Shown: piece by piece, positions 16,056-25,423 of the stretch
How positions within the stretch are numbered: position 1 is the first letter of the stretch
How the letters are laid out: the number at the start of each line of letters is the position of its first letter
DNA from: Niveispirillum sp048066115
GTDB lineage: Bacteria > Pseudomonadota > Alphaproteobacteria > Azospirillales > Azospirillaceae
Reading direction: 5' to 3'
Assembly (NCBI RefSeq): GCF_048066115.1
Contig: NZ_JBLTYX010000025.1
Coordinates: 1-64,000, forward strand
DNA: 64,000 bases
Notes under the pieces: generated by a model
Databases searched by the model: none
What the model saw: the letters and a program-made list of their open reading frames with translations, nothing else
Told to the model about the DNA's origin: nothing
Translations under genes and position numbers: made by a program

Positions 16056-16421
16056 ATGTCGTTCATTGCAGCGCATCCCCAGGCCGCGATCGACCGTTTC
16101 GACGCCCTTGTCGATGACGTCCGGACCGAGTTCGGCAGCGACGGATTGATGGCCAATGTCGAGCGTTTCATCAGTGCCGAACGTCCCGAATTCATCTGGG
16201 ATGGCCGCTTCCAGGAGCATTATCTGGGCGAATGGATGGGCGATGATGACGGTGCAGAAGGCCTTCACTGCATCCTCATCCTGAGCCATTTCCGCAGCGA
16301 ATACATCGTCGCGAGCTGCGTTGTTGATGGCGATGAGCGTCTGCATTCCATGATCCGTCAGCGGGCCTATGCCACGCGCGACGCCGCCAAGAAGGCCTTC
16401 CAGAGCGCCATCGGTCGATAG
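16056..16421 (+). CDS. Uncharacterised ICE protein, 121 residues
   Basis: An acidic soluble protein with a mixed alpha/beta pattern: ALVDDVRTEFGSDGLMANVE, then IWDGRFQEHYLGEWMGDDDG, GLHCILILSHFRSEYIVASC and a C-terminal helix. No family is recognised with confidence. GGAGGTTCCC precedes the ATG at 16056. It is the second gene carrying the repeated structured leader and ends in its own terminator, immediately before the relaxase gene. By position it could be a leading-region gene expressed early after transfer. Confidence 0.6.
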   Translation: MSFIAAHPQAAIDRFDALVDDVRTEFGSDGLMANVERFISAERPEFIWDGRFQEHYLGEWMGDDDGAEGLHCILILSHFRSEYIVASCVVDGDERLHSMIRQRAYATRDAAKKAFQSAIGR

Positions 16422-16433
16422 GCGGCGTTGATA

Positions 16434-16470
16434 CGGGAGCGGCGGTTCAGGCCGTCGCTCCCATTTTTTC
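16434..16470 (+). terminator. Intrinsic terminator before the relaxase region
   Basis: GGGAGCG (16435-16441) pairs with CGCTCCC (16456-16462), extended by GCGG/CCGT around the loop, and is followed by ATTTTTTC. Confidence 0.75.
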
Positions 16471-16684
16471 CAGCATGAGAGCGTAGAAAAGCGTGGATAA
16501 GCGCTGGTGCTGACCAGGGGCGCTGTAGGGCAAGATGAAGCGGTGGCGCCAGCGCCCCCCGTAACCCCCTGTCTGCACATCCTTTTTGGGGTTCTGCGGT
16601 GGCGCCACGGCGGTTGGGCCGGTGCCATTCTGGCGCCATGGCCCCGGGATGCCTCGTTTCAGCTTTGGATCGGAAGGTGCCGCG
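16470..16684 (+). other. Candidate oriT region upstream of the relaxase
   Basis: The interval between the terminator and the relaxase start contains several GGCGCC-type repeats (GGTGGCGCCAGCGCC, GGTGGCGCCACGGCG, TCTGGCGCCATGG). On the minus strand, 16514-16527 reads TACAGCGCCCCTGG, which loosely resembles the TAAGTGCGCCCT nick region of MOBQ plasmids. Position next to the relaxase is the main reason for the call. Confidence 0.35.
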
Positions 16685-18712
16685 ATGTTCGGTGACGACC
16701 ATGATTTCCAGCCCCGTCTGGGCCGGATGCGCAGTGCCTCCGGGCGACGCGGCAAACGCTTTTTGAACCGGGTGCTGGCGGCGACCGTTCTGGCCAATGG
16801 CGGGCCGATCAGCTTCCGGGCACGGAAGACCCGTTTTGATGGCAGCCGGATCGGGCGGGGCGCCGGTGTCGGCCGGGTGCTGGCATCGCGCGACCAGTTC
16901 GCCGCTTGGCGACAACGGCGCGTGATCATTAAATCCCGCATCGTCAAGCTGGCGGGCAAGGGCATGGCCGGCGCCCGCGCCCATCTGCGCTATATCCAAC
17001 GCGACGGCGTCACGCGCGACGGAGAGCCCGGCCAGCTCTATGGTGCTGATCAGGACCGGGTGGAGGGCAAGCCCTTTCTCGACCGTGCCGAGGGCGACCG
17101 TCACCAATTCCGCTTCATCGTGTCGGCCGAGGATGGTGACCAGTACGATGATCTGAAGCCCATGGTGCGCCGCCTGATGGCGCAGGTGGAACAGGATCTG
17201 GACACGCAGCTCGATTGGGTCGCGGTTGATCACCACAATACCGGCCATCCCCACAGCCACATCATCGTCCGGGGCAAGAGCCTGTCCTCGGGGCCGGCCA
17301 AAGGCCGGAACCCGGGGAATGATCGGGGCAAGGATCTGATCATCGCCCGGGAATACCTGACCAGGGGCATGCGCGAGCGTGCCGCCGAGATCGTCAGCTT
17401 GCACCTCGGCCCGAAGACCGACGCCGAGGTGCAGGGCCAGTTGCGCCGGGAAGTGGAGCAGGAGCGTTTCACCAGCCTGGATCGCCGCCTGCTGCGCGAC
17501 CAGTCGCCGGAGCATCTGGTGACAGGCGCTGACCGTGACCCTTTCCAGCAGGCTTTGCGCATGGGCCGGCTGCGCAAGCTGGAGCGGCTGGGGCTGGCAG
17601 CGGAAATCCGCTCCGGCCAGTGGCAGTTGGCGGATGACCTGGAATCCACCCTGCGCCGGATGGGCGAGCGCGGCGATATCATCAAGACCATGCACCGGGA
17701 AATGGTGGCCCAGGATCTGGTCCGCACGCCGGTCGACCTGATCATCCATGACCCTGGTGCCAACGGTGCCCGCCCCATCATCGGCCGGGTCGTTGCGCGC
17801 GGCCTGTCGGACGAGGTGAATGATCGCCACTATCTGATCATCGATGCCACGGACGGTCGGACCCACTATGTCGATATCGGCAAGGGGGAGGCGACGGAGC
17901 CCACGCCGGTTGGCAGCATTCTGCGTGTCGAGCCACGTCCCCTGGACGCTCGCCCCATCGATCGTCGTATCCTGGAGATCGCGGCGGCCAATGGCGGCAG
18001 GTACAGCATCGACATCCATCTGCGCCATGATCCCGCCGCCAGCGAAGCCTTCGCGGAAAGTCATGTCCGGCGGCTGGAGGCGATACGCCGGCTGACGAAG
18101 GCGGTGACCCGTGAGCCGGATGGTACCTGGATCATCGCCCCGAACCATCTGGATCAGGTTGTCGACTATGAACGCGCCCAGGCCCGGTTCAACCCTGTCA
18201 ACGTGCGGGTGCTGTCCACGCTCTCGCTGGAAGCACAGATCACCGTCGACGGGGCGACCTGGCTGGACCGCGAATTCGTGGCCGCCAATCCCGAGATGGT
18301 GCGGGATGCAGGTTTCGGACGGGATATCCGCGACGCGCAGGCCCGCCGCCGGCAATGGTTGATCGCGGAGGGCTTGGCTTGGGAAGAGCGGGGCACAACC
18401 TTCTATCGCGCAGACATGCTGGCAACCCTGCGGCGACGGGAATTGCTGCGCGTTGCCGGCCAGCTATCCGACGAGCTGAGGCTGGGCTATGTCGAGATGC
18501 GTCCTGGCCAGCCGGTGGAGGGTGTGCTGCGCCGTATCGTTCCCCTGGCCGGCGACAAGGTGGCCGTGATTGAACGCAGCCGTGACTTCACCCTGGTGCC
18601 TTGGCGTCCTGTTCTGGACCGGCATATCGGGCAGCCTGTCTCTGGGATCATGCGGGCAGAGGGAATTTCCTGGACGATCGGGCGGCAACGCAGCGGCCCG
18701 TCGGTCTCCTGA
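16685..18712 (+). CDS. Relaxase, VirD2/RlxS-like with DUF3363
   Basis: A 675-residue conjugative relaxase. The N-terminal relaxase domain contains HLRYIQRDGVTRDG (candidate tyrosine region, about residues 98-111) and the metal-binding histidine motif DHHNTGHPHSHIIVRG (about residues 181-196). The long C-terminal half belongs to DUF3363, typical for the RlxS-type relaxases of alphaproteobacterial ICEs. It nicks oriT, stays bound to the 5' end and pilots the strand to TraG. The ATG at 16685 follows GGAAGG; ATG 16649 is also in frame. It is separated from the other tra genes by an XRE regulator and the Hhe defence gene. Confidence 0.9.
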   Translation: MFGDDHDFQPRLGRMRSASGRRGKRFLNRVLAATVLANGGPISFRARKTRFDGSRIGRGAGVGRVLASRDQFAAWRQRRVIIKSRIVKLAGKGMAGARAHLRYIQRDGVTRDGEPGQLYGADQDRVEGKPFLDRAEGDRHQFRFIVSAEDGDQYDDLKPMVRRLMAQVEQDLDTQLDWVAVDHHNTGHPHSHIIVRGKSLSSGPAKGRNPGNDRGKDLIIAREYLTRGMRERAAEIVSLHLGPKTDAEVQGQLRREVEQERFTSLDRRLLRDQSPEHLVTGADRDPFQQALRMGRLRKLERLGLAAEIRSGQWQLADDLESTLRRMGERGDIIKTMHREMVAQDLVRTPVDLIIHDPGANGARPIIGRVVARGLSDEVNDRHYLIIDATDGRTHYVDIGKGEATEPTPVGSILRVEPRPLDARPIDRRILEIAAANGGRYSIDIHLRHDPAASEAFAESHVRRLEAIRRLTKAVTREPDGTWIIAPNHLDQVVDYERAQARFNPVNVRVLSTLSLEAQITVDGATWLDREFVAANPEMVRDAGFGRDIRDAQARRRQWLIAEGLAWEERGTTFYRADMLATLRRRELLRVAGQLSDELRLGYVEMRPGQPVEGVLRRIVPLAGDKVAVIERSRDFTLVPWRPVLDRHIGQPVSGIMRAEGISWTIGRQRSGPSVS

Positions 18713-18713
18713 T

Positions 18714-18929
18714 CTATTCGACCAGTTCGGCGGGGCGGACGCCCAGGCCATCGGCGATGCGTCCAAGGACCGTGACGGTACAGCTATGCTGGCCGCGTTC
18801 GATATCGCCCAGATAGCGGTTGCTGATATCCGCGCGACTGGCCAGTTCCTCCTGGCTCAGCCCTCGCTCCTGGCGCAACCGCCGCACATTCCGGGAAACA
18901 GCTTCCATCAAGTCCATGGTGGAAACCAT
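18714..18929 (-). CDS. XRE family helix-turn-helix regulator
   Basis: A 71-residue protein that is almost only a Cro/CI-type helix-turn-helix: VRRLRQERGLSQEELASRAD, NRYLGDIERGQHSCTVTVL, then a C-terminal helix. It is read against the relaxase gene with only one base between the two stops. Its start faces the gene at 18986, leaving a 56-base shared control region, so it may control that gene and itself. Single-domain XRE repressors of this size are common on mobile elements. Confidence 0.85.
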   Translation of the reverse strand: MVSTMDLMEAVSRNVRRLRQERGLSQEELASRADISNRYLGDIERGQHSCTVTVLGRIADGLGVRPAELVE

Positions 18930-18985
18930 GCCGAATGTGAAGCATACTTCCAGGAGGTATAGTTCCTAATCGGAGTGAGGATGCG

Positions 18986-19474
18986 ATGGAAGCCGGTTCT
19001 GACGATTTCTATGCCGCCCTTGCCACGGTGCAGTTTGCCGATGGGTTCGCAAGCTGGGAGGAGTTCATGGAGCCGGAATGGACCCTGCTGGCAGCATGGG
19101 CGCGAGCAGGTGCTGGGACCTTGATGGTCCCTTCCCGCGACACGTTGCCTCTCTGGGTGCTCAGTCCCTGGCTATCCAACCTCATGGTTTTCGATCGGAT
19201 GGATAGCGGATGGCAGAAAATGCTGTCAGGGTCTGCAGCCGCCAAGCTGCTGCCGGATACGGGAGGGGAGGCCTGGGACTGTTTGTCGGAGACGGTTCGG
19301 CATGTGGTCGGGCGGGTGGAGAGCGAGGCGCGTCCTATACACCAGATGCTGCCGGACGAGGCGTCTCATATCGGCGAGGCCAGTGTCCTGGTCCTGCCGG
19401 TCGGGATTGCGATCGTGGATCGGATTTTGATCGCGGCCCATCCCGTGCCGGAGTTCGGATCGGCTGGCTCATGA
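18986..19474 (+). CDS. Uncharacterised protein, possibly PAS-like
   Basis: A 162-residue protein. The pattern VPSRDTLPLWVLSPWLSNLM, FDRMDSGWQKMLSGSAAAKL and the late VLVLPVGIAIVDRILIAAHP resembles the alphaproteobacterial PAS_5 type (short sensory PAS proteins), but the similarity is by eye and weak. It is divergent from the XRE gene. No membrane segment is visible. Its role on the element is unknown. Confidence 0.5.
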   Translation: MEAGSDDFYAALATVQFADGFASWEEFMEPEWTLLAAWARAGAGTLMVPSRDTLPLWVLSPWLSNLMVFDRMDSGWQKMLSGSAAAKLLPDTGGEAWDCLSETVRHVVGRVESEARPIHQMLPDEASHIGEASVLVLPVGIAIVDRILIAAHPVPEFGSAGS

Positions 19475-19540
19475 CGACAGCATCACCTGGACAGAAGGGG
19501 GCAGGCGGCAATGCAGCCGCCTTACCACCACCTCAGACAG

Positions 19541-22500
19541 TCAATCCTCTGGGGGAGCACGCAGCAACTCGCCCTGCCGAACCAGACGGCCAGTTTGTTC
19601 CGCAGCCTTGATTGCGCTTACGATCACCTGCTTGAGCTGGGCGCTGGTTGCCTTGAAGCCAAACAAGCGAGATGTGCCAGTGATGGCTTCTTCCTCCGTG
19701 GCGCCCAGATGAGCAGCCACAAAAGTGATGACAGCTTTCTGGATTTCCATCGGGGGAAGCATTTCGGGCTTTCGCAGGCCGGGAGACTGGGTCTCGCTTC
19801 TGTCTCTCACGCTGATGTCAGTGTCGGGGACTGTATAGAAATCTCCTTCTGCGGAAATCCGGCCGGATTTGACCGCGATATCGACACCTCGCGCGACGGC
19901 TTGCCGGATGCGTCCACCGGCGCGCTGCAATCCCCAATGTTCACGTAGCCGAGTGACAATTTCATCCAGATGGACCGGGCCTTCGGCGGTGACGACCTGC
20001 GAAACCAGATTTTCCATCGTTCCCGATGCCACGTCATGCAACTCGACGTCGACTGGTGCGGTGAGGGTCGCCTGGATATAGGGAACAGCCAGGGAAGTCC
20101 CGGTACTGGCCACCTCGGTGGCATCGCTGGCGTGCCGCAATCCAATCTCGGTGACGTGCTCCCGTTCCACGGTCACGATTTCAATCGGCACAGCCCGAGC
20201 GTTCTGACCAGCGGCCCCTTCACGGGCGGTCACCTCCTCCTTGGCGGCGTCGATGGCGGCGATGACCTTCGCCAGTTGCTGCTGCGGCCTATTGAACCAG
20301 TCCGTGCTCCAGATGCGGTGGATGATCCAGCCGTGATCTTCCAGGACGGATTGGCGCAGCCGGTCGCGGTCGCGGGCGGAGCGTGAACTGTGGTAGGCGG
20401 CACCATCGCATTCAATGCCCAGGATATAGCGGCCGGGCCGGTCGAAATCGGCCACGGCCAGATCAATAAAGAAGCCGGCTAGGCCTACCTGCGCATGCAC
20501 ATTGTAGCCGTGAGACTTCAGTGCATTGGCGACCTGTTCCTCGAACACGCTGTCATGCTCGCGGTCGGTCTTGTGACCCAGGTTGAGATTGCCGGTGCGG
20601 GCGAAGTGCAGAAACAGTTTGAAGGCGAGGACACCTTTGCCCTTGGCGCGCTCCAGGTCGATATCCTCATCGGTGATGGAGGAGAAGACCTCGCACCGCC
20701 TCTTGGCGCGACTGATCAGCACGTTCAGGCGACGTTCGCCACCGTCCCGGTTCAGGGGGCCGAAGCTCATGCTCATATAGCCCTGGGCATTCTTCCCGTA
20801 GCCGACGGAAATGAAGATCACGTCGCGCTCGTCACCCTGCACGTTCTCCAGATTCTTGATGAAGAACGGCTCGGCCGGGTGGGCGGAGAAGAAATGCTCT
20901 GTATCCGGGTTCAGCCGACGCAGCCGCTCCACCTCGTCCAGCACGGCACGCCGCTGCTTCGTGGAGAAGGTGGCGACGCCCAGGGACAGGTCGGGATGGC
21001 TGCGTGCATGCTGGATGATCGCCTTGGCAACCTCCTTGGCTTCCTCGACATTGGTGGAGGTTCCCCCGGTGTCATAGGTCGCATGGGGGAAGTAATGGAA
21101 CCGTAGCCCCATACCCGCTTCAGCGGTGTAAGGGCTGGGCACGATGTAGAGCTTGTTCTCGTAGAACTCGCGGTTCGAGATGGCGATCAGCGACTGATGC
21201 CGGCTGCGGTAGTGCCAGCGCAACATCCGCTGCGGCAGCCCCTTGGATACGCAAAGTCCCAGGATGCTCTCGACGTCGGCAACCTTGGTCGTCGTTTCAT
21301 CATCGTCGTTATCATTGCCGGCCAGCATTTTGTCGAAGAAGCGGGTCGGGGGCAGCTGCTTGTCGTCGCCAACGACGACGATCTGCCGGCAGCGGGCAAT
21401 GGCGCCGATGGCATCGACGGGCTGGATCTGCGATGCCTCGTCGACAACCAGCATGTCGAAGGTCAGGCTGCCCGGTTCCAGGAATTGGGCCACGGAAAGC
21501 GGGCTCATCATGAAGACCGGCTTCAGTGCCTGGATGGCTGGTCCGGCCTTCTTCATCAACTGCCGGATCGGCAGGTGGTTGCGGCGTTTGACGATCTCGC
21601 CCTTCAGTACACCGATGGGGCCAGCGCCGCCCTCCTGTCTTGGAATGCGCTGGTGGTGGATCGCGGCGACCTCCCGGCGGGCGAGGTGGATGCGCTTGTG
21701 ATCCAGGCGACCGAATTCCTCGACCATGCGGGAATGGCCGTCACCGTCGAACCGCGCCAGTTCGGGATCGTCCTGGACCATCCAGTTGAACAGTGCTTCG
21801 TAATAGGACTTGTCGAACTCCGGCAGGACGGAGCGCGCATCCAGGCGGCCATCCTCAAGCCGCTCGACGAGATCAGCCAGACCGGCGTCCCGGGCCAACC
21901 GTGCCTTGGCGGTATAGGCGGTCCATTTGCTCAGGTCTTCTGCGCGGTCGATCCAGAGATCGATCTGGCGGACCAGGAAGCCGAGATTGATGCCGGACAC
22001 CTCCTCGGTTCCAAATGCCGCCGCCCGATCCAGTGACAGATAGCGGAATTCCTGTTCCGTGTTGCTGACCAGCGTGGGTGCTGTATCGGCCAGTTCATCA
22101 GCGGCACTGCCGGCAAAATGTTGATCGACACCGCGCCCAACGGCACTGTGGATGACCAATGCTGCTGGTCCTCCGCCATTGCCTCTGGCCCATTCGACGA
22201 TCTTTCGCAGGTGTGTCCAGTCGGAGCCTTCCCCGTGCCAGCGGGTACCGAACGCCTTCTGCCCCAGGGATTGCTCTCCGGATTGTGCCATCGTTTCAAG
22301 CAGTGCCACGGTGGTCTTCAACGTTTCCAACTGCTTCAGCACATGTCGCTGTTCCTCCAGGGCTTGCGGCGGCTGGGCGAAGATGAGGGCCAAGGTGCCG
22401 GCGGCCAAGTCCAGGTCACCAAGGGCGGTGGCCAACGCCTCCACATCGATCTCATCAACGGGTTCTGCCGGAAATACCTGAGGCGCCGCCGTTTGCAGGC

Positions 22501-25165
22501 GGGGAGCCAGCTCACCGAGGGCCGATCTCAGCTCTGCGGCGGCCCGTTCCACCGGGCGCGCAAGGCTCTGGATCATCGGCAGCTTGGTCGTCGCGGCGAT
22601 GCGCCGGATCTCACCGGCGGTATCACCCACGCCATTGCCCTGTGCCCAGGCGACAATCTTCTCCAGCGCCGACCAGTCCGAGCGTTCCCGACGCCACAGC
22701 GAGCCGAAGGCCGCTCGTCCCAGGTCGTTGTCTGACGAGAGGCGGACCAGGGCTTTCTGATTGGCGATCAGTTTGTCCAACTGCTTCAGTTGTTCGCCAA
22801 CAGGCGTCGGGGCGGCCGTTGCCAGGATGGAGGAAATGAGCATCTTCGCCCGCTTGAAATCCCCGTTCAGGAACCGGAAGAAGCTGGTCGCGTGCATCGC
22901 CAGGTGTTGCCGCGCCACCTTTACGTCGGTATCCCACGCGGCGGAGGTGAAGACGCTGTCAAGCTCCTGTCTGCGGGTCGCATAGTCCCGGCCGGCCTCC
23001 ACCAGATCGGCGATGTCCGCTCCCCGGCTTTTCCAGACGTCATTCAGCATAGCGCCTGGGTCGAACGGTACCGCCGCCGCTACACGCTCAACAACCCCCA
23101 GCAGCAATTTTGCGGATGCCAACGTCGCCGGGTAGCGCAATCCCAGAGCTGTCTTCAAACCTGTCAGATGCTCAATGAACGTCGCTATGAGGGTTCGTGC
23201 CGCTGTAAAGCCGGATTCCCGCGCAATGAGCCAACCCGCGCGGTATTTGTTCAGCAGCGCGCCTGCCGCCGCCACGTCTTGATGGCGTGCGCCCTCTGTG
23301 ACGATGGTCGCCAACTGGGCCAGCAATGCCGTTACTTTTTCCCCGTTCTCGACCAGTGCGGCGAGCTGTGCCTGTTGTGAGATCCATACGTCGTCGGTGA
23401 TCGTGGTCTGGTCGAGCGCTGGCGCTGCTGCGACCCGCCGGGCCTGGCTGACGATGCCTTCCACGTCTTGCAGGCTGTCGGGTGCGCTGATCTCCAGCAA
23501 TGCGCAGAGCTGGCTGCTGCTCGCGATGAACTGCTGGTACCCGCCCAGAAGCTCGCGCAGCCGAACCACCATCCGTTCCACGTCCATGGGCGTGATGGCC
23601 GGAATATGGGCGCAGCGCCAGGGATGCTGTGAAGGCGGGCCGATATCGTCGATGCGGCCCGCAAGATCCTTCAGTTGCAGCTCCCGTTCCTGACGCTCTG
23701 GGCGGGACCAAGTCTCCGGTGCGACCAGCGTCGCCTTCGCCGGCCCCTCGTTGGTCTGTCGTAAGCGCACCAGATGGCCGATGACCTGATAGGGGCTGAG
23801 GCCACACGGCTGCTGGCGCCGATGCAGGCGCTGCACATGTTCGTTCAGCTTGTCGCGGTTCTGGCGAAGCTGCCGGATCAGCGCGCCATCCTCTGTACCG
23901 CTGGGCCGCCCCAGATCCCATGTCCGCCGCAGTTCCTCCAGCAGATAGCGCTTGTTAGCTTTGTTGCTGTGGAGTTCCAGACAGATATCGCCGATGCCGT
24001 TGGCATCCAGGCGGCGTTTGACCACCTCCAGCGCTGCCATCTTCTCCGCCACGAACAGCACCGTTTTGCCATCGTAAACGGCGGACGCGATAACATTGGC
24101 GATGGTCTGCGACTTGCCCGTGCCGGGTGGGCCTTGGATGACCATATCGCGGCCCCGGCGCACCTCATGCACGGCCATGGTCTGCGAGCTGTCGGCATCA
24201 ACGACATGGACCAGATGCTCGGGATCGATATGGGGATCCACAGGCTCGTCCTCGCCGATCATCCCGTCGCCGGGTTTGAAGCCGTCACCCAGCAGGCCGG
24301 ATACGATCGGACTGTCGGCGATGCCGACGCCTGTGGGCCACAAATCCGGGTCCAGGTCGCGATACATGAGGAATTTCGCGAACGAGAACAGCCCGAGGAC
24401 GACATTATTCTCCTGCACGGCCCAGCGTGGCTGGCCCGCGACCGCCGATGCCACCCGCGCGAAATATGATGCGGGGTCGAACGCTTCGTCGCCTTCGGTG
24501 AATTGTGGAAGTTCCAGCCCGAACTGACGCTTCATCAGGGCGCCCAGTGACAGGTTCGCGGCCGGTTCCTCTTGTAGCCAGCGCAGCTTGAAACGTTCGC
24601 CGGCCGAGCCCCGGTCCAGCGTCACAGGCAGCAGGATCAGGGGAGCGAAGCGCTCCTTCTCGGATTTCTCATCCTCGAACCATTTCAGCATGCCAAGGGC
24701 GAGGTAGAGGATGTTGACGCCCTGTTCCTCCTGCAACGTCCTGGCGTCCAGGTAGAGATCCAGGAGGCGTTTTTGCAGGCCCTCTGATGTCAGCCGCGTC
24801 TGCAGCTTTGTATCGCTATGGCGCGACGCCATGCCCCGTTCATCAATCGAGTCATCATCGGGTTGCGCCAGCTCGGAAATTTCATCGCTGTCCTCATCCT
24901 CTTCGCTGGCAGCAGCACCTGCTGCCCTGCGGCCCGGAAGGAAGGTGAGCGCCTTGCCGTCGCTGACAAGCAGGCGGAAGATTTCCGAGGCGAGTTCATC
25001 AATGATCTCGACCTGCTTGGCTTTCGTGCCACGCGGCGTGCTGATCAGCCTGTTGCGAGTGGACAGGTCCAGAAGTTCGGTACGGGCACGTTCCAGCTTT
25101 TCCTTCAGCGGCCAGAACTCGCCACCTTCCTCACCCTCCGGGCCGGCTGTCCCTGTTTCCAACAT
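19541..25165 (-). CDS. Hhe-type antiphage defence protein: DUF4011-helicase-Vsr-DUF3320
   Basis: A 1,874-residue single-gene system. Near the N-terminus lies DUF4011 (KLERARTELLDLSTRNRLIS). A superfamily 1 helicase follows with Walker A QGPPGTGKSQTIANVI (about residue 345), Walker B VVDEASQIQPVDAI (about 1240) with GDDKQLPPTRFF, and the late RRLNVLISRAKRR motif. Near 1560-1640 is a Vsr/DUF559-like nuclease (VGLAGFFIDLAVADFDRPG, ILGIECDGAAYHSS). DUF3320 (about 1725-1790) completes it. This order matches the defence gene hhe. It is transcribed against the tra genes and sits between the relaxase and traG, in cargo position. Confidence 0.85.
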   Translation of the reverse strand: MLETGTAGPEGEEGGEFWPLKEKLERARTELLDLSTRNRLISTPRGTKAKQVEIIDELASEIFRLLVSDGKALTFLPGRRAAGAAASEEDEDSDEISELAQPDDDSIDERGMASRHSDTKLQTRLTSEGLQKRLLDLYLDARTLQEEQGVNILYLALGMLKWFEDEKSEKERFAPLILLPVTLDRGSAGERFKLRWLQEEPAANLSLGALMKRQFGLELPQFTEGDEAFDPASYFARVASAVAGQPRWAVQENNVVLGLFSFAKFLMYRDLDPDLWPTGVGIADSPIVSGLLGDGFKPGDGMIGEDEPVDPHIDPEHLVHVVDADSSQTMAVHEVRRGRDMVIQGPPGTGKSQTIANVIASAVYDGKTVLFVAEKMAALEVVKRRLDANGIGDICLELHSNKANKRYLLEELRRTWDLGRPSGTEDGALIRQLRQNRDKLNEHVQRLHRRQQPCGLSPYQVIGHLVRLRQTNEGPAKATLVAPETWSRPERQERELQLKDLAGRIDDIGPPSQHPWRCAHIPAITPMDVERMVVRLRELLGGYQQFIASSSQLCALLEISAPDSLQDVEGIVSQARRVAAAPALDQTTITDDVWISQQAQLAALVENGEKVTALLAQLATIVTEGARHQDVAAAGALLNKYRAGWLIARESGFTAARTLIATFIEHLTGLKTALGLRYPATLASAKLLLGVVERVAAAVPFDPGAMLNDVWKSRGADIADLVEAGRDYATRRQELDSVFTSAAWDTDVKVARQHLAMHATSFFRFLNGDFKRAKMLISSILATAAPTPVGEQLKQLDKLIANQKALVRLSSDNDLGRAAFGSLWRRERSDWSALEKIVAWAQGNGVGDTAGEIRRIAATTKLPMIQSLARPVERAAAELRSALGELAPRLQTAAPQVFPAEPVDEIDVEALATALGDLDLAAGTLALIFAQPPQALEEQRHVLKQLETLKTTVALLETMAQSGEQSLGQKAFGTRWHGEGSDWTHLRKIVEWARGNGGGPAALVIHSAVGRGVDQHFAGSAADELADTAPTLVSNTEQEFRYLSLDRAAAFGTEEVSGINLGFLVRQIDLWIDRAEDLSKWTAYTAKARLARDAGLADLVERLEDGRLDARSVLPEFDKSYYEALFNWMVQDDPELARFDGDGHSRMVEEFGRLDHKRIHLARREVAAIHHQRIPRQEGGAGPIGVLKGEIVKRRNHLPIRQLMKKAGPAIQALKPVFMMSPLSVAQFLEPGSLTFDMLVVDEASQIQPVDAIGAIARCRQIVVVGDDKQLPPTRFFDKMLAGNDNDDDETTTKVADVESILGLCVSKGLPQRMLRWHYRSRHQSLIAISNREFYENKLYIVPSPYTAEAGMGLRFHYFPHATYDTGGTSTNVEEAKEVAKAIIQHARSHPDLSLGVATFSTKQRRAVLDEVERLRRLNPDTEHFFSAHPAEPFFIKNLENVQGDERDVIFISVGYGKNAQGYMSMSFGPLNRDGGERRLNVLISRAKRRCEVFSSITDEDIDLERAKGKGVLAFKLFLHFARTGNLNLGHKTDREHDSVFEEQVANALKSHGYNVHAQVGLAGFFIDLAVADFDRPGRYILGIECDGAAYHSSRSARDRDRLRQSVLEDHGWIIHRIWSTDWFNRPQQQLAKVIAAIDAAKEEVTAREGAAGQNARAVPIEIVTVEREHVTEIGLRHASDATEVASTGTSLAVPYIQATLTAPVDVELHDVASGTMENLVSQVVTAEGPVHLDEIVTRLREHWGLQRAGGRIRQAVARGVDIAVKSGRISAEGDFYTVPDTDISVRDRSETQSPGLRKPEMLPPMEIQKAVITFVAAHLGATEEEAITGTSRLFGFKATSAQLKQVIVSAIKAAEQTGRLVRQGELLRAPPED

Positions 25166-25423
25166 TCCTTCTACTCCAACGGGCTGAATACAAATGAATG
25201 CAGAAGATTGCTGATCTCAACTCTAACGGATTACGACCAGATCGATAAGGGCTAACCAGAACTAGCAGGTGCAGCACTTCGCTTTCGAGTTGTCGGACGA
25301 GCCAGTGGCCCTGCGCAGTCGCTTTTTGCATATGAGCGTAGATAAGGGCCATCCGACCTATACGGCAGAATCCCTACAGTGGTGGGAACCAACCGTGGAT
25401 TCGGCTTTGGCAGGACAATTTCT

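Noticed and set aside
16367..18355. 662-codon open frame on the minus strand
   Set aside because: It lies antisense to the relaxase gene; the relaxase has clear motifs, and the antisense frame is His/Gln/Arg-rich noise.
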